A DNA stretch of 64,000 nucleotides from VXNE01 sp965217825 (GTDB taxonomy: Bacteria; Pseudomonadota; Gammaproteobacteria; Pseudomonadales; Azotimanducaceae), in NCBI GenBank assembly GCA_965217825.1, contig OZ244571.1, positions 2,852,001 through 2,916,000 of the forward strand, read 5' to 3'. Below, one piece after another: positions 44,175 through 53,216 of this stretch (its first letter is position 1; every line of letters starts with the position of its first letter). The notes beneath the pieces were generated by a model. It ran no database searches, had not been told where the DNA came from, and saw nothing but the letters and a program-made list of their open reading frames with translations. Position numbers and translations under genes: made by a program.

Positions 44175-45332
44175 ATGACCGCCAGGGCAACAGCATTCGA
44201 CACCGTCGAGGACGCTATCGCCGCCGTGGGTGCGGGCGAACTTGTCGTCGTGGTGGACGACGATGATCGCGAGAACGAAGGCGACCTCATCATGGCGGCG
44301 TCCAAGGCGACGCCCGAACGGGTCGCGTTCATGATTCGTCATACGAGCGGGATTCTTTGCGCGCCGGTGACGGTCGATGACGCGAAGCGTCTGCGTCTCG
44401 AACCCATGGTGGCGCGCAACGATGCGCCGCTTTCCACTGCGTTCACGGTCAGCGTGGACTACCGGCACGGTTTGTCCACGGGGATCTCGGCCGAAGAGCG
44501 CGCGAATTCAGCCCTGGCTCTCGCGAACAGCAATGTCGGCGCGGACGACTTCGTTCGTCCAGGGCATATCTTTCCCTTGATCGGCCGCGTCGGCGGCGTA
44601 TTGGTGCGCTCGGGACACACGGAAGCGGCCATCGATCTGGCGATGGCGGCGGGTTGCCCGCCGGTCGGATTGCTGGCGGAGATCGTGAACGACGACGGAT
44701 CCGTCAAGCGCCTGCCCGAACTGAAGGCTTTTGCCCGCGAATACGGCCTCAAAATCACATCCATCGCGGATCTCATCGCGTTCAGGCAGCGGCGCGAGGT
44801 GCTGATCGAGTTGTCGCACGAGTTTCGGGTACAGACACCTATCGGTCAGGCGCGGGCGTACGCGTATCGGACGAAATTCGAGGATGCCGAGCACTTGGCG
44901 CTGGTGTTCGGACGCTTGGACCCAGGCGTCAGCGTGCCCGTCCGCATCCACCGGGAACGGTTGGTGGAGGACATATTCGGGCCCCAGTCCAACCACGAGA
45001 CGAGCCTTTTGAACTTGTCGCTGCGGCGTATTGACGACCTTGGCGGCGGTGTGATGATTTACTTGCGCAGCGGCTTCGTCGGGGTGCCGCTCGGAAGCCT
45101 CGACCATGCGGCCTCCGCGACGCGGGAAAGCGAGCGCAAGGCAGAGTGGCTCGAGATCGGCGTCGGTGCCCAGATACTGAAAAACCTCGGCCTCGCCAAC
45201 ATTCGCATTCTCGCCGCGCGCGAGATCGACTACGTCGGTCTGGAAGGTTTCGGATTGCGCATAGACGGTACGGAACTCCTGGTGGATCCGGTCGGGAACC
45301 CGGTCGGGAACCGGGGTGACAGCGATGCCTGA
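44175..45332 (+). CDS. ribBA: DHBP synthase with degenerate GTP cyclohydrolase II domain
   Basis: A 385-residue protein. Residues 1-205 are a complete 3,4-dihydroxy-2-butanone-4-phosphate synthase (DDDDRENEGDLIMAA, RHGLSTGISAEERA, HIFPLIGRVGGVLVRSGHTE), the first step of the carbohydrate branch of riboflavin synthesis. The C-terminal half has the GTP cyclohydrolase II fold, but the zinc-binding cysteines expected around RVHSEC...LRCDCG are absent: the segment reads RIHRERLVEDIFGPQSNHE. The domain is therefore probably not catalytic, as in many proteobacterial RibB-X proteins; a separate ribA is expected elsewhere. Its stop overlaps the pdxA start by 8 nt. Confidence 0.9.
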   Translation: MTARATAFDTVEDAIAAVGAGELVVVVDDDDRENEGDLIMAASKATPERVAFMIRHTSGILCAPVTVDDAKRLRLEPMVARNDAPLSTAFTVSVDYRHGLSTGISAEERANSALALANSNVGADDFVRPGHIFPLIGRVGGVLVRSGHTEAAIDLAMAAGCPPVGLLAEIVNDDGSVKRLPELKAFAREYGLKITSIADLIAFRQRREVLIELSHEFRVQTPIGQARAYAYRTKFEDAEHLALVFGRLDPGVSVPVRIHRERLVEDIFGPQSNHETSLLNLSLRRIDDLGGGVMIYLRSGFVGVPLGSLDHAASATRESERKAEWLEIGVGAQILKNLGLANIRILAAREIDYVGLEGFGLRIDGTELLVDPVGNPVGNRGDSDA

Positions 45333-46332
45333 CGTTCCGGTCGTCGGCGTCACGCTCGGTGACCCGGCGGGGATCGGCCCGGAGGTGCTTGCCAAATCGC
45401 TCGCCTCGTTTGATCGCAGCATTGCCCGCCTGGTTTTTTATGGAGTTGGCTGGTCCCTCGATCTGGGCGCGAAGTTCGCCGGTGCAAGACTGAAGTACGC
45501 GCGCTACACCGATTTCTGCGACATCGACTGGGGTGACGAGGCTTGGCCGTTGATCGACTCTGGCATCGAAGAACCCGATGGTTTCGAGATGGGCCGGGTA
45601 TCTGCGGTATGTGGGGAGGTGGCGGTCCAGGCGGTGGAGACTGCCGCGCGGGACGCCCTGGCCGGTCGCATCGCAGCGATGATGACGTGTCCGATCCACA
45701 AGGAGGCGATCCACTTGGCGGGCTATGTCGATGACATAGGTCACCAGGAAATCCTCGCGCGGGTGGCGAACGTGGAGCACACGGCGACGATGCTGATGAC
45801 GCCGGGTTTGAAAGTCGTGCATCTATCGACGCACAAATCGTTGGCGGAAGCGGCGCGCTACGTGGACCGCACCAACGTTCTCGCAAAGCTCAAGCTGGCG
45901 CACGCGACGCTCTCCACCTGGGGTTTGCGCGCCCCGAAAATCGCCGTCGCCGCGTTGAATCCTCATGCGGGGGAGGGCGGTCTGATCGGACGCGAAGAGA
46001 TCGATGAAATTCAACCTGCGGTGGCGGATGCGGTGGAGGCGGGCGTCGACGCGGTGGGGCCGCTACCGGCGGACTCGGTCTTCAACCGAGCCATCGAGGG
46101 CGAGTTCGACGTGGTGCTCGCCCTCTACCACGACCAGGGTCACATCGCGGTCAAGGTGCACAACTTCCACCAGAGCGTGACGGCGACTCTCGGCATTCCC
46201 TTTGTGCGCACGTCGGTCGATCACGGCACGGCGTTCGACATCGCGGGAAGTGGCGCGGCCGATGCCAGTGGCGCGACCGCCGCGCTGGACGCGGCGGTGA
46301 TGCTGGCGTCTGGCAATCTATCGCGGGACTAG
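45325..46332 (+). CDS. pdxA: 4-hydroxythreonine-4-phosphate dehydrogenase
   Basis: A 335-residue PdxA of the isocitrate-dehydrogenase-like fold for pyridoxal phosphate synthesis. It has VGVTLGDPAGIGPEVLAK, TCPIHKEAIHLAGY, GHQEILAR, ALNPHAGEGGLIGREE and the metal-binding ALYHDQGHIAVK. ATG at 45325 has GGGGTGA five bases upstream and overlaps the ribBA stop, coupling two cofactor-synthesis genes. The alternative is a PdxA2-like enzyme of another pathway; the conserved motifs favour PdxA. Confidence 0.9.
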   Translation: MPDVPVVGVTLGDPAGIGPEVLAKSLASFDRSIARLVFYGVGWSLDLGAKFAGARLKYARYTDFCDIDWGDEAWPLIDSGIEEPDGFEMGRVSAVCGEVAVQAVETAARDALAGRIAAMMTCPIHKEAIHLAGYVDDIGHQEILARVANVEHTATMLMTPGLKVVHLSTHKSLAEAARYVDRTNVLAKLKLAHATLSTWGLRAPKIAVAALNPHAGEGGLIGREEIDEIQPAVADAVEAGVDAVGPLPADSVFNRAIEGEFDVVLALYHDQGHIAVKVHNFHQSVTATLGIPFVRTSVDHGTAFDIAGSGAADASGATAALDAAVMLASGNLSRD

Positions 46333-46384
46333 GCACACTCCACGGACGACGCCCAGGCGTTGCGCCGAAGCTCGGTAGACCGTC

Positions 46385-46430
46385 CCCGGTCACTGGCGCT
46401 CCGTGGTCGACGAGCGGGGCCGGGCCACCA
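46385..46430 (+). repeat. Dispersed repeat fragment upstream of the alcohol dehydrogenase
   Basis: CCCGGTCACTGGCGCTCC matches CCCGGTCGCTGGCGCTCC in the 12.6-kb repeat patch with one change, and GTCGACGAGCGGGGCCGGG is the reverse complement of a stretch at about 12568-12586. It shows that the composite element spread to this operon's leader. Confidence 0.6.
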
Positions 46431-46445
46431 TTGAAAGGAGACGCC

Positions 46446-47531
46446 ATGAAAGCTGCGGTATTTCGGGAAATCAACACACCCATGGAAGTCGAGGAGGTCA
46501 GCGTCGACAACCCTGGACCGAACGAGGTTCTGGTGCGTACGGCCGCCGCTGGCGTATGCCACTCCGACATGCACTTCTACAATGGCACTTATCCTGGCCA
46601 TCGACCCATGATCCTCGGCCACGAGTCGGCGGGCATTGTCGAGGCGGTTGGATCGAATGTCACCTATGTCAAGCCGGGGGATCACGTGATCACCTGCTTG
46701 TCCGTGTTCTGTGGGCATTGCGAGTACTGTCTTACCGGACACATGTCCCTGTGCCAGGCGCCGGAAGTGCGGCGCGGTCCCGGGGAACCTCCGAGGTTGT
46801 CGCAAAATGGTGATGGCATCATCCAGTTCGCGAATCTTGGATCGTTTGCGGAGAACATGCTCGTGCACGAGCACGCCATCGCGAAAGTCCGCGAAGACAT
46901 GCCCCTGGATCGCGCGGCGCTGATCGGCTGCGGTGTCACGACCGGAGTCGGGGCAGTGATTCACACCGCCGGTGTTGAACCCGGGGCAACCGTCGCGGTC
47001 ATCGGCTGCGGCGGCGTCGGTCTGTCTTGCGTCAACGGCGCCGCGATCGCCGGCGCCGGGCGGATCATCGCGGTGGATATGGTGGCATCCAAACTCGAAT
47101 TGGCGCGGAAATTCGGGGCCACGGACGGAGTGGATGCGAGCGCGGGCGACGTCGTCCAGCAGGTGCGCGACCTGACCGGTGGCGGCGTGCACTATTCCTT
47201 CGAGGCGATCGGCAACAAGACGACGGCGCAGCAGGCCTTCAGAATGCTCCGCCCAGGCGGCACCGCGACCGTGATCGGCATGATCCCGCCCGGCGACATG
47301 GTGGAACTGCATGGACCCGATTTCCTGCGTGAGAAGAAAATCCAGGGTTCCTCAATGGGTTCGAACCGCTTCCGAGTGGACATGCCGCGGTTCGTGGACT
47401 TCTACCTGCAAGGAAGACTCCACCTCGACGACATGGTGTCGGGGCGCATCAAGCTGGGAGACGTCACCGACGCCTTGTTGGCGCTCGAAACTGGAGAGGT
47501 AGCGCGCAACGTTATTGTTTTCGACAACTAG
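46446..47531 (+). CDS. Zinc-dependent alcohol dehydrogenase (MDR family)
   Basis: A 361-residue medium-chain dehydrogenase. The catalytic zinc is bound by GVCHSDMH and GHESAGIV; the structural zinc by the four Cys of CGHCEYCLTGHMSLC; the Rossmann motif is GCGGVGLSCVNGAA. It resembles the NDMA-type/aryl-alcohol or formaldehyde branch of class III-like enzymes. AGGAG lies five bases ahead of the ATG. Its TAG overlaps the GTG of hyuA, so it is the first gene of a three-gene operon with the hydantoinase subunits. Confidence 0.9.
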   Translation: MKAAVFREINTPMEVEEVSVDNPGPNEVLVRTAAAGVCHSDMHFYNGTYPGHRPMILGHESAGIVEAVGSNVTYVKPGDHVITCLSVFCGHCEYCLTGHMSLCQAPEVRRGPGEPPRLSQNGDGIIQFANLGSFAENMLVHEHAIAKVREDMPLDRAALIGCGVTTGVGAVIHTAGVEPGATVAVIGCGGVGLSCVNGAAIAGAGRIIAVDMVASKLELARKFGATDGVDASAGDVVQQVRDLTGGGVHYSFEAIGNKTTAQQAFRMLRPGGTATVIGMIPPGDMVELHGPDFLREKKIQGSSMGSNRFRVDMPRFVDFYLQGRLHLDDMVSGRIKLGDVTDALLALETGEVARNVIVFDN

Positions 47532-49594
47532 TGTTGGGTTGCCGGATCGCGGTGGATGTGGGAGGCACCTTCACGGATGTCGTCCTTCAGAGCGGTGGCC
47601 GGCACCATACGGCCAAGGTGCTCACGACCTACGCGGACCCGGTACAGGCGGTGATCGAGGGGCTGGAACAGGTCATGTCCCTCGGCGAGCGCCGGCCGGA
47701 AGATGCTGAAATCATTCTTCACGGCACCACGCTGGCGACGAATGCCCTGATCCAGCGCACTGGGGCGGTCACGGCGCTGATCGCGACCGACGGCCATCGC
47801 GACGCGGTCGAGATGGCCTATGAGAATCGCTTCGAACAGTACGACATCGATATCGACCGGCCGCAGCCGTTGACGCCGCGCAAGTTGCGTTTCGTCGTGA
47901 TGGAGCGCATGAACGCGCGAGGCGAGGCCCTGATACCTCTCCATGAATCTTCCGTGGAGGCGCTGGTGCCGGTGCTGGCGGACCACGGGGTGGCGAGCGT
48001 CGCGGTCGGGTTGCTGCACGCCTACGCGAATCCCGTCCACGAGCGGCGGGTCGCGGAGATACTCCGGGCGCGGTTGCCCGACTTGTCCGTGACGCTCGCC
48101 TCCGAGGTATGCCCCGAGATACGCGAGTTCGAGCGGTTGTCCACCGCCTGCGCCAATGCTTACGTGAAACCGCTCATGTCCAGGTATCTGAACCGCTTTG
48201 CGGCGGAACTTGCCGCGCGCGGATTCACCTGTCCGTTCCTCATGATGACGTCGGGCGGCGGACTCACGGATGTCGCCACGGCGGCGCGTTTTCCGATCCG
48301 CCTGGTCGAATCCGGCCCGGCGGGCGGTGCCATTCTCGCCAGTCGGATCGCTGCCGAGCGCGGCCTGGACCGCGTATTGTCGTTCGACATGGGGGGTACC
48401 ACTGCGAAGATATGCCTGATTGACGACCAGACGCCGCAGTTATCGCGCGCGTTCGAGGTGGACCGCAGTTACCGGTTCAAGAGGGGTAGCGGCCTGCCGG
48501 TTCGCATTCCCGTGATCGAGATGGTGGAAATCGGTGCCGGCGGCGGCTCCATCGCGTCGGTGGACAAGCTTGGGCGCATCCGTGTCGGGCCGGAAAGCGC
48601 GGGTTCCGAACCGGGCCCGGCCTGCTATGGACGCGGCGGCAAACATGCAACCGTCACGGACGCCGACGCCACCATGGGCCGGCTCGAAGAGCGGCGTTTC
48701 GCGGGGGGCGCCATGACGTTGGATATCCCCGCCGCGCGCGCGGCAGTGCAACACTCGGTCGCATCGACGCTGGACATGGACACCGTGACGGCGGCCTTCG
48801 GTATCGGCGAGGTGGTGGACGAAAATATGGCAGCCGCCGCGCGTTCGCATGCCGCGGAGTGGGGCAAACCGCTCGCCGAACGCGTTCTCGTCGCATATGG
48901 AGGGGCCGCCCCGCAACACGCGGCACAGATCGCCTTGAAGCTGGACCTTGACGCGGTGGTTGTGCCGGTGGGCGCCGGAGTCGGATCGGCCATCGGCATG
49001 CTGGCGGCGCCCGTGTCCTACGAAGTGGTGCGCAGCCGATACATGCGCCTGTCCCAATTCAACGCTTCCCTGATCGACGAAGTCTCTGCGGACATGCGCG
49101 CCGACGCGCGGGATGTGGTCGGATCGGCCACCTCGGAACCGCTTGCCGAGACGCGCCGCGCCTATATGCGCTATGTCGGTCAGGGCTACGAGATAGCCGT
49201 AGTCCTGCCTGCTGCGACAAATTGTGCCGAGATCCTTCGAGATGCCTTTGAGGCGACTTACCGCCAACTCTACGGACGCACCATTCCGGACCTCGATGTC
49301 GAAGTACTGAGTTGGACATTGGCCTTGAGTTCCGCTGCCCCGGCATTTCTTTTCGCGGCAGGCAACGGGGATGTCGAGGACGCTTCGCTCCGCAGAGAGG
49401 GGTCGATGTACGATCCGGTGCTGAACGCCGTGGTAACCGCGCCGCGCTTCGCCCGCGAAACGCTGTCGCCGGGCACGGTAGTGGATGGTCCCGCCATGAT
49501 TGTCGAGGCGCAGACAACGACCGTGGTGACTTCGACGTTCACCGCGACCGTTTCCTCCCGCGGCGACATCCTCATGACAAGGGCGACGGCATGA
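47531..49594 (+). CDS. hyuA: Hydantoinase/oxoprolinase family protein, subunit A
   Basis: A 687-residue HyuA-like ATPase subunit: VDVGGTFTDVVLQ (phosphate loop of the actin-like fold), LHGTTLATNALIQR, TSGGGLTDVATAARFP, ESGPAGGAILAS, FDMGGTTAKICLID, and GAGGGSIASVDKLGRIRVGP. With HyuB it forms ATP-dependent enzymes that open cyclic amides or carboxylate ketones (N-methylhydantoinase, 5-oxoprolinase, acetone carboxylase relatives). The GTG start overlaps the TAG of the upstream dehydrogenase, and the stop overlaps hyuB. Confidence 0.92.
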   Translation: MLGCRIAVDVGGTFTDVVLQSGGRHHTAKVLTTYADPVQAVIEGLEQVMSLGERRPEDAEIILHGTTLATNALIQRTGAVTALIATDGHRDAVEMAYENRFEQYDIDIDRPQPLTPRKLRFVVMERMNARGEALIPLHESSVEALVPVLADHGVASVAVGLLHAYANPVHERRVAEILRARLPDLSVTLASEVCPEIREFERLSTACANAYVKPLMSRYLNRFAAELAARGFTCPFLMMTSGGGLTDVATAARFPIRLVESGPAGGAILASRIAAERGLDRVLSFDMGGTTAKICLIDDQTPQLSRAFEVDRSYRFKRGSGLPVRIPVIEMVEIGAGGGSIASVDKLGRIRVGPESAGSEPGPACYGRGGKHATVTDADATMGRLEERRFAGGAMTLDIPAARAAVQHSVASTLDMDTVTAAFGIGEVVDENMAAAARSHAAEWGKPLAERVLVAYGGAAPQHAAQIALKLDLDAVVVPVGAGVGSAIGMLAAPVSYEVVRSRYMRLSQFNASLIDEVSADMRADARDVVGSATSEPLAETRRAYMRYVGQGYEIAVVLPAATNCAEILRDAFEATYRQLYGRTIPDLDVEVLSWTLALSSAAPAFLFAAGNGDVEDASLRREGSMYDPVLNAVVTAPRFARETLSPGTVVDGPAMIVEAQTTTVVTSTFTATVSSRGDILMTRATA

Positions 49595-51264
49595 AGGCAG
49601 AAACCGGTCTCGACGCCATTCGAACGCAACTTGTCTGGAACCGGCTGCTTGCCATCGTCGAAGAGCAGGCTCAAACCGTGATGCGAACGGCATTTTCGAC
49701 CGTGGTTCGGGAGGCGGGTGATCTTTCTGCCGGCGTGTTTGCCACGGACGGTTCCATGTTGGCGCAGGCCGTCACCGGGACGCCGGGCCATGTCAATGCA
49801 ATGGCGGCGTCGGTGCGGCACTTCCTGGCGCGGCATCCACTGGCGACGCTCGTGCCCGGCGATGTACTCCTGACCAACGATCCCTGGCACGCGACGGGGC
49901 ACCTGAACGACTTCACGGTGGTCACGCCGGTGTTCCTGGCGGACCGTCCGGTCGCACTGTTCGCCAGCACCAGCCATATCGCCGACGTCGGCGGCCGCGG
50001 TTTCGGCCCGGACGCGAACCAGGTATTCGAGGAAGGGATCAACATTCCCATCGGTTACCTGTTTCGCGGCGGCGAATTGAACCAGACGCTGATGGACATC
50101 GTCCGCGCGAATGTGCGGGATCCGGTGGTGGCGGAAGGTGACCTGTACTCGCTGACGGCGAGCAATGCGACCGGCGGTGACCAGTTGCTCAAGATGATGG
50201 CGGATTTCGAACTCGACTCCATCGACGCCGTCGGCGAGCGAATCGTGACGGCGTCGGAAGAGGCGATGCGCGCGGAAGTTGCGGCCTTGCCGAACGGTAC
50301 GTTCCGGCACGAGATGGATGTGGACGGCTACGACGACCCGGTGCACATAGCCTGCGCGCTGACGGTCGACAACGAGACGATCCGCGTCGACTTCGATGGC
50401 ACCTCCGGGCCATCCCGGTACGGCATCAATGTGCCGTTGAACTACACGGAAGCGTACGCCTCGTTCGGAGTGCGCTGCGTGGTGGGCAACGACGTGCCGA
50501 ACAACGCGGGATCGTTGCGCGTTGTGCGCGTAACCGCGCCTTCGGGCTGTATCCTGCATGCGCGTCGACCGGCGGCGGTGTCCGCGCGCCACGCGCTGGG
50601 GCAGATGCTGCCGGACGTCATCCTGGGTTGCCTGGAGCAGATCTTGCCGGACGCCGTGCCGGCCGAAGGCGCTTCGTGCATATGGAACCCGGTGCTGCTT
50701 TCCTCTGCGGACGCGGGCATCGGCGCCAACTGGGGCGGCGGCGACTTCGTGACGAACCCGATATTCAACGGCGGCACCGGAGCGCGGCCGCGCAAGGACG
50801 GCTTGTCGACCACCGCGTTTCCTTCCGGCGTCCGCACCACGCCCACCGAGGTCAACGAAGTCACCGCCCCGATCCTGATATGGCGCAAGGAGTATCTGGT
50901 CGACTCAGGGGGTCCGGGGGCGCTGCGCGGCGGTTTGGGACAAGTCATCGAAATCGCCCATGCCCGGGGGGCGCCGTTCGAGGTTTCGAAGATGTTCGAG
51001 CGCATCCGTCACCCGGCCCGCGGACGACGGGGCGGAGGAGTCGGCCGCGCGGGCCGCGTCTATATCAAGGATGGCGACGAACTGAGGGGCAAGGGCAAGG
51101 AGACCGTGCCGGCGGGGGCGACACTGGTGCTGGAAACGCCGGGCGGAGGAGGCATCGGCAATCCAGAATCCCGCGATCCGGAGGCGCTACGCGCAGATCT
51201 GGAAGCGGGCCTGGTTTCCGAGGCGGCGGCGCGGGAGTCGTACGGCCATCGCGGGGAGCCCTGA
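49591..51264 (+). CDS. hyuB: Hydantoinase B/oxoprolinase family protein, subunit B
   Basis: A 557-residue partner of HyuA, starting MKAETGLDAIRTQLVWNRL and containing REAGDLSAGVFATDG, LTNDPWHATGHLNDFTVV and HIADVGGRGFGPDA, which are HyuB landmarks. A glycine-rich segment with GGGGIGNPESRDPEALRAD closes the protein. ATG 49591 overlaps the hyuA TGA. This is the intact copy: residues about 174-557 are duplicated as a 1.15-kb fragment at 55513-56667. The accessory island begins 175 bp after its stop. Confidence 0.92.
   Translation: MKAETGLDAIRTQLVWNRLLAIVEEQAQTVMRTAFSTVVREAGDLSAGVFATDGSMLAQAVTGTPGHVNAMAASVRHFLARHPLATLVPGDVLLTNDPWHATGHLNDFTVVTPVFLADRPVALFASTSHIADVGGRGFGPDANQVFEEGINIPIGYLFRGGELNQTLMDIVRANVRDPVVAEGDLYSLTASNATGGDQLLKMMADFELDSIDAVGERIVTASEEAMRAEVAALPNGTFRHEMDVDGYDDPVHIACALTVDNETIRVDFDGTSGPSRYGINVPLNYTEAYASFGVRCVVGNDVPNNAGSLRVVRVTAPSGCILHARRPAAVSARHALGQMLPDVILGCLEQILPDAVPAEGASCIWNPVLLSSADAGIGANWGGGDFVTNPIFNGGTGARPRKDGLSTTAFPSGVRTTPTEVNEVTAPILIWRKEYLVDSGGPGALRGGLGQVIEIAHARGAPFEVSKMFERIRHPARGRRGGGVGRAGRVYIKDGDELRGKGKETVPAGATLVLETPGGGGIGNPESRDPEALRADLEAGLVSEAAARESYGHRGEP
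50110..51264 (+). repeat. Duplicated 1.15-kb tract (copy within hyuB)
   Basis: This tract is repeated in direct orientation at 55513-56667, offset 5,403 bp. I count four base differences (for example ACG/GCG near 50247 and ACG/ATG near 50375), about 99.7% identity, and all four change an amino acid. Homology ends within about 10 bp of the stop codon on the right. Confidence 0.95.
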
Positions 51265-51439
51265 TCGGCGATCACGGTGGCACCCCACATCTTTTTGGGT
51301 AAGGACTTCTGCAATTCTTGTTATTTGAAACAAGCATTTGCAAGCGTGTTACATGGGGAAAACGTCAAAACGAGCGATTGATTTTCGTATTTTTATCTAT
51401 TAAATTTGAAGTAAGACAAAAAATTGCGATGATTGGCTT
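51265..51439 (+). promoter_or_regulatory. AT-rich leader with candidate promoter for the ATPase/Toprim module
   Basis: Much richer in A and T than its surroundings. TTGATT (51378-51383) and TAAATT (51401-51406) lie 17 bp apart, a weak sigma70-like match ahead of the GTG at 51440. CTTGTT...AACAAG near 51318-51336 is a small inverted repeat. The composition shift suggests imported DNA. Confidence 0.4.
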
Positions 51440-52639
51440 GTGATTCATAGATTTTGTGTTAACAACTACCAATCCATTCGGGACTATGCGGAGCTCGATT
51501 TCCGCATCCCAGGCACGACTCCCGCGAGGCCATGCTTTCGGGAAAGCCCCTCGCGTCCCGATGTCCGCCTTCCGAGTGTGGTTGCGCTAGTAGGTCCCAA
51601 CGGGTCCGGAAAGACGGCTCTGCTGCGTGCCATGGTAGACACCATTCGCTTTGCAGCGAGTTCATACGATCATTCCTCCATTTCCGGCTTCGTTCCATTC
51701 TTGGCGCCGGAAACCAAGACCGCGCCCACTCGGGTTGAAATGCACTTTGACGCACGATGGCCGGATTGTGCTTCCGGGGAGGACACCTCACTCGTTCGGT
51801 ATACCGTCGAGCTTGAGCGAGAGGACACCATCTCGCCCATCAAGGTTGGATACGAGGCGCTACACTCTTTTCCGAAAGGTCGCCCTCGGCGGATTTTTGA
51901 GAGACGCCATGGCAAAGCGATCTATGTTGCGAGGGAGATGAAGGTCCGACGGCGCGACGACCGCCTGGCTTCGATCCCTCCCAATGCATCAGCAATTTCG
52001 GCCCTGGCGAAAATGGGTGTGGAATCTTTTGCAACTATTGCTGAGGAGTTCGGAAGGTTTCAGACAAACATTGTCGGCGCGGATCCATGGCGGCCCGACA
52101 CGGAGATGATAACCCGCTGGTATCGGGATGATCAGGATCTTGTAGCAAAGGTATCGGACAAGCTGAGTCGCTTCGACCTCGGGATTGTACGTATGGAGCC
52201 TCACAGGTTGCCAGATGGCACTTGGCTCCTAACCTTCGCGCATCGCGGCCTGGATATGCCGGTTGTGTTGCTCAACGAATCCGCGGGCACGCGTCACTTG
52301 GTACACATGTTTCCGCAGCTCGAGTCGGTTCTCTATGCGGGCCATTTGGCGATAATGGACGCTTTCGACTCGGATTTTCACACGGAGCTTGCGGCGGAAG
52401 TCTTGGATTGGTTCCGGCGGAAGGAGACCAACCCAAACAACGCGCAGTTGATCTGTTCACTCCATAATCTGTCTGTTTTGGACAGCCTCGAAAAGGAGGA
52501 AGTGTTCATAGTCGAGAAGGGTGCAGACGGTGCTACCCGCGTCCACGGTGCAGTCGATGTCGTCGGGGTGCGGCGTAGTGGCAACCTGCAAAAGCAGTAC
52601 CGCAGTGGCGTCATGGGCGGGCTGCCGACCTTCGGCTGA
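51440..52639 (+). CDS. AAA15-type ATPase, RloA-like (putative defence)
   Basis: A 399-residue ABC/SMC-like ATPase of the AAA15 type. The N terminus FCVNNYQSIRDYAELDF is the usual IKNFRSI-like opening. Walker A is GPNGSGKT (residues 52-59), the signature-like NESAGTRHLV is at 279-288, and the switch H-loop is CSLHNLS at 339-345. The Walker B position reads LAIMDAFDSDFH (303-314): Asp307 is kept, but the catalytic Glu is Ala308. The Toprim gene follows after 3 nt. This pairing is the layout of RloAB, PARIS and other phage-defence modules. The GTG start gives the canonical N terminus. Defence is inferred from family and gene order. Confidence 0.82.
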   Translation: MIHRFCVNNYQSIRDYAELDFRIPGTTPARPCFRESPSRPDVRLPSVVALVGPNGSGKTALLRAMVDTIRFAASSYDHSSISGFVPFLAPETKTAPTRVEMHFDARWPDCASGEDTSLVRYTVELEREDTISPIKVGYEALHSFPKGRPRRIFERRHGKAIYVAREMKVRRRDDRLASIPPNASAISALAKMGVESFATIAEEFGRFQTNIVGADPWRPDTEMITRWYRDDQDLVAKVSDKLSRFDLGIVRMEPHRLPDGTWLLTFAHRGLDMPVVLLNESAGTRHLVHMFPQLESVLYAGHLAIMDAFDSDFHTELAAEVLDWFRRKETNPNNAQLICSLHNLSVLDSLEKEEVFIVEKGADGATRVHGAVDVVGVRRSGNLQKQYRSGVMGGLPTFG

Positions 52640-52642
52640 GAG

Positions 52643-53188
52643 GTGGCTCGGCGGCGAGCAATCCCGAGGCGGAGACGCATCTTTGTCGGTGCGGAGGGAG
52701 AAAGCGAACGATCCCTCGCGAAGTGGCTCAGCCGCCTGTGTGACGAGGCTGATCTCCACGTCCATCTCGATGTGCGTGTCTGCGGTGGAGGAGATGGTTT
52801 CAGGATTGTCGAATACTCGGTGGAACAATATCGGCAACGCAGAGACTACGGTACATATTCAGCCGGATTAGTTCTCCTAGATGCCGATCGGGTCGAAGAA
52901 GACCGAATGCATGGTCGTGATCCATCGATGGCCTTAGACGGTGAGAATCTGCTCCTGGTCTATCTGCAACCAAACCTCGAAGGGTTGCTATATCGCCTGC
53001 ATCGCGGTTGCGAGCGCCGGGAAGTATCCGCACCCGAAGCAAATAGGCTTCTTCGAACGGTTTGGCCGGAATATGTCAAACCAACGTCCACCGAGGCCCT
53101 AGACGGGCGTTTCGGGCTTAGTGAGCTTCGACGCGCCTCCCGGTTCGACGACCATCTTCGGAAGGCACTAGAGCTACTTGGGTTGTGA
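52643..53188 (+). CDS. RloB-like Toprim-domain protein (putative defence effector)
   Basis: A 181-residue protein with a Toprim-like core: the conserved Glu in FVGAEGESE (Glu18/Glu20) and the DxD in LVLLDADR (Asp80, Asp82). The later LVYLQPNLEGLLYRLH resembles the F/E-hydrophobic-L-H stretch of RloB/DUF4276 proteins. In RloAB- and PARIS-type systems the Toprim subunit is the nuclease or trigger controlled by the ATPase. The GTG start, 3 nt after the ATPase stop, implies translational coupling. Family assignment is by motif; distinguishing RloB from DUF4276 or DUF4435 needs a profile search. Confidence 0.7.
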   Translation: MARRRAIPRRRRIFVGAEGESERSLAKWLSRLCDEADLHVHLDVRVCGGGDGFRIVEYSVEQYRQRRDYGTYSAGLVLLDADRVEEDRMHGRDPSMALDGENLLLVYLQPNLEGLLYRLHRGCERREVSAPEANRLLRTVWPEYVKPTSTEALDGRFGLSELRRASRFDDHLRKALELLGL

Positions 53189-53216
53189 CACCCTGAACAT
53201 CGGGCTCTTCGTGTTG

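Noticed and set aside
48440..50592. Long antisense frames across hyuA and hyuB
   Set aside because: Both hyu genes are certain from motifs and coupling; the antisense translations are low complexity and without starts of their own.
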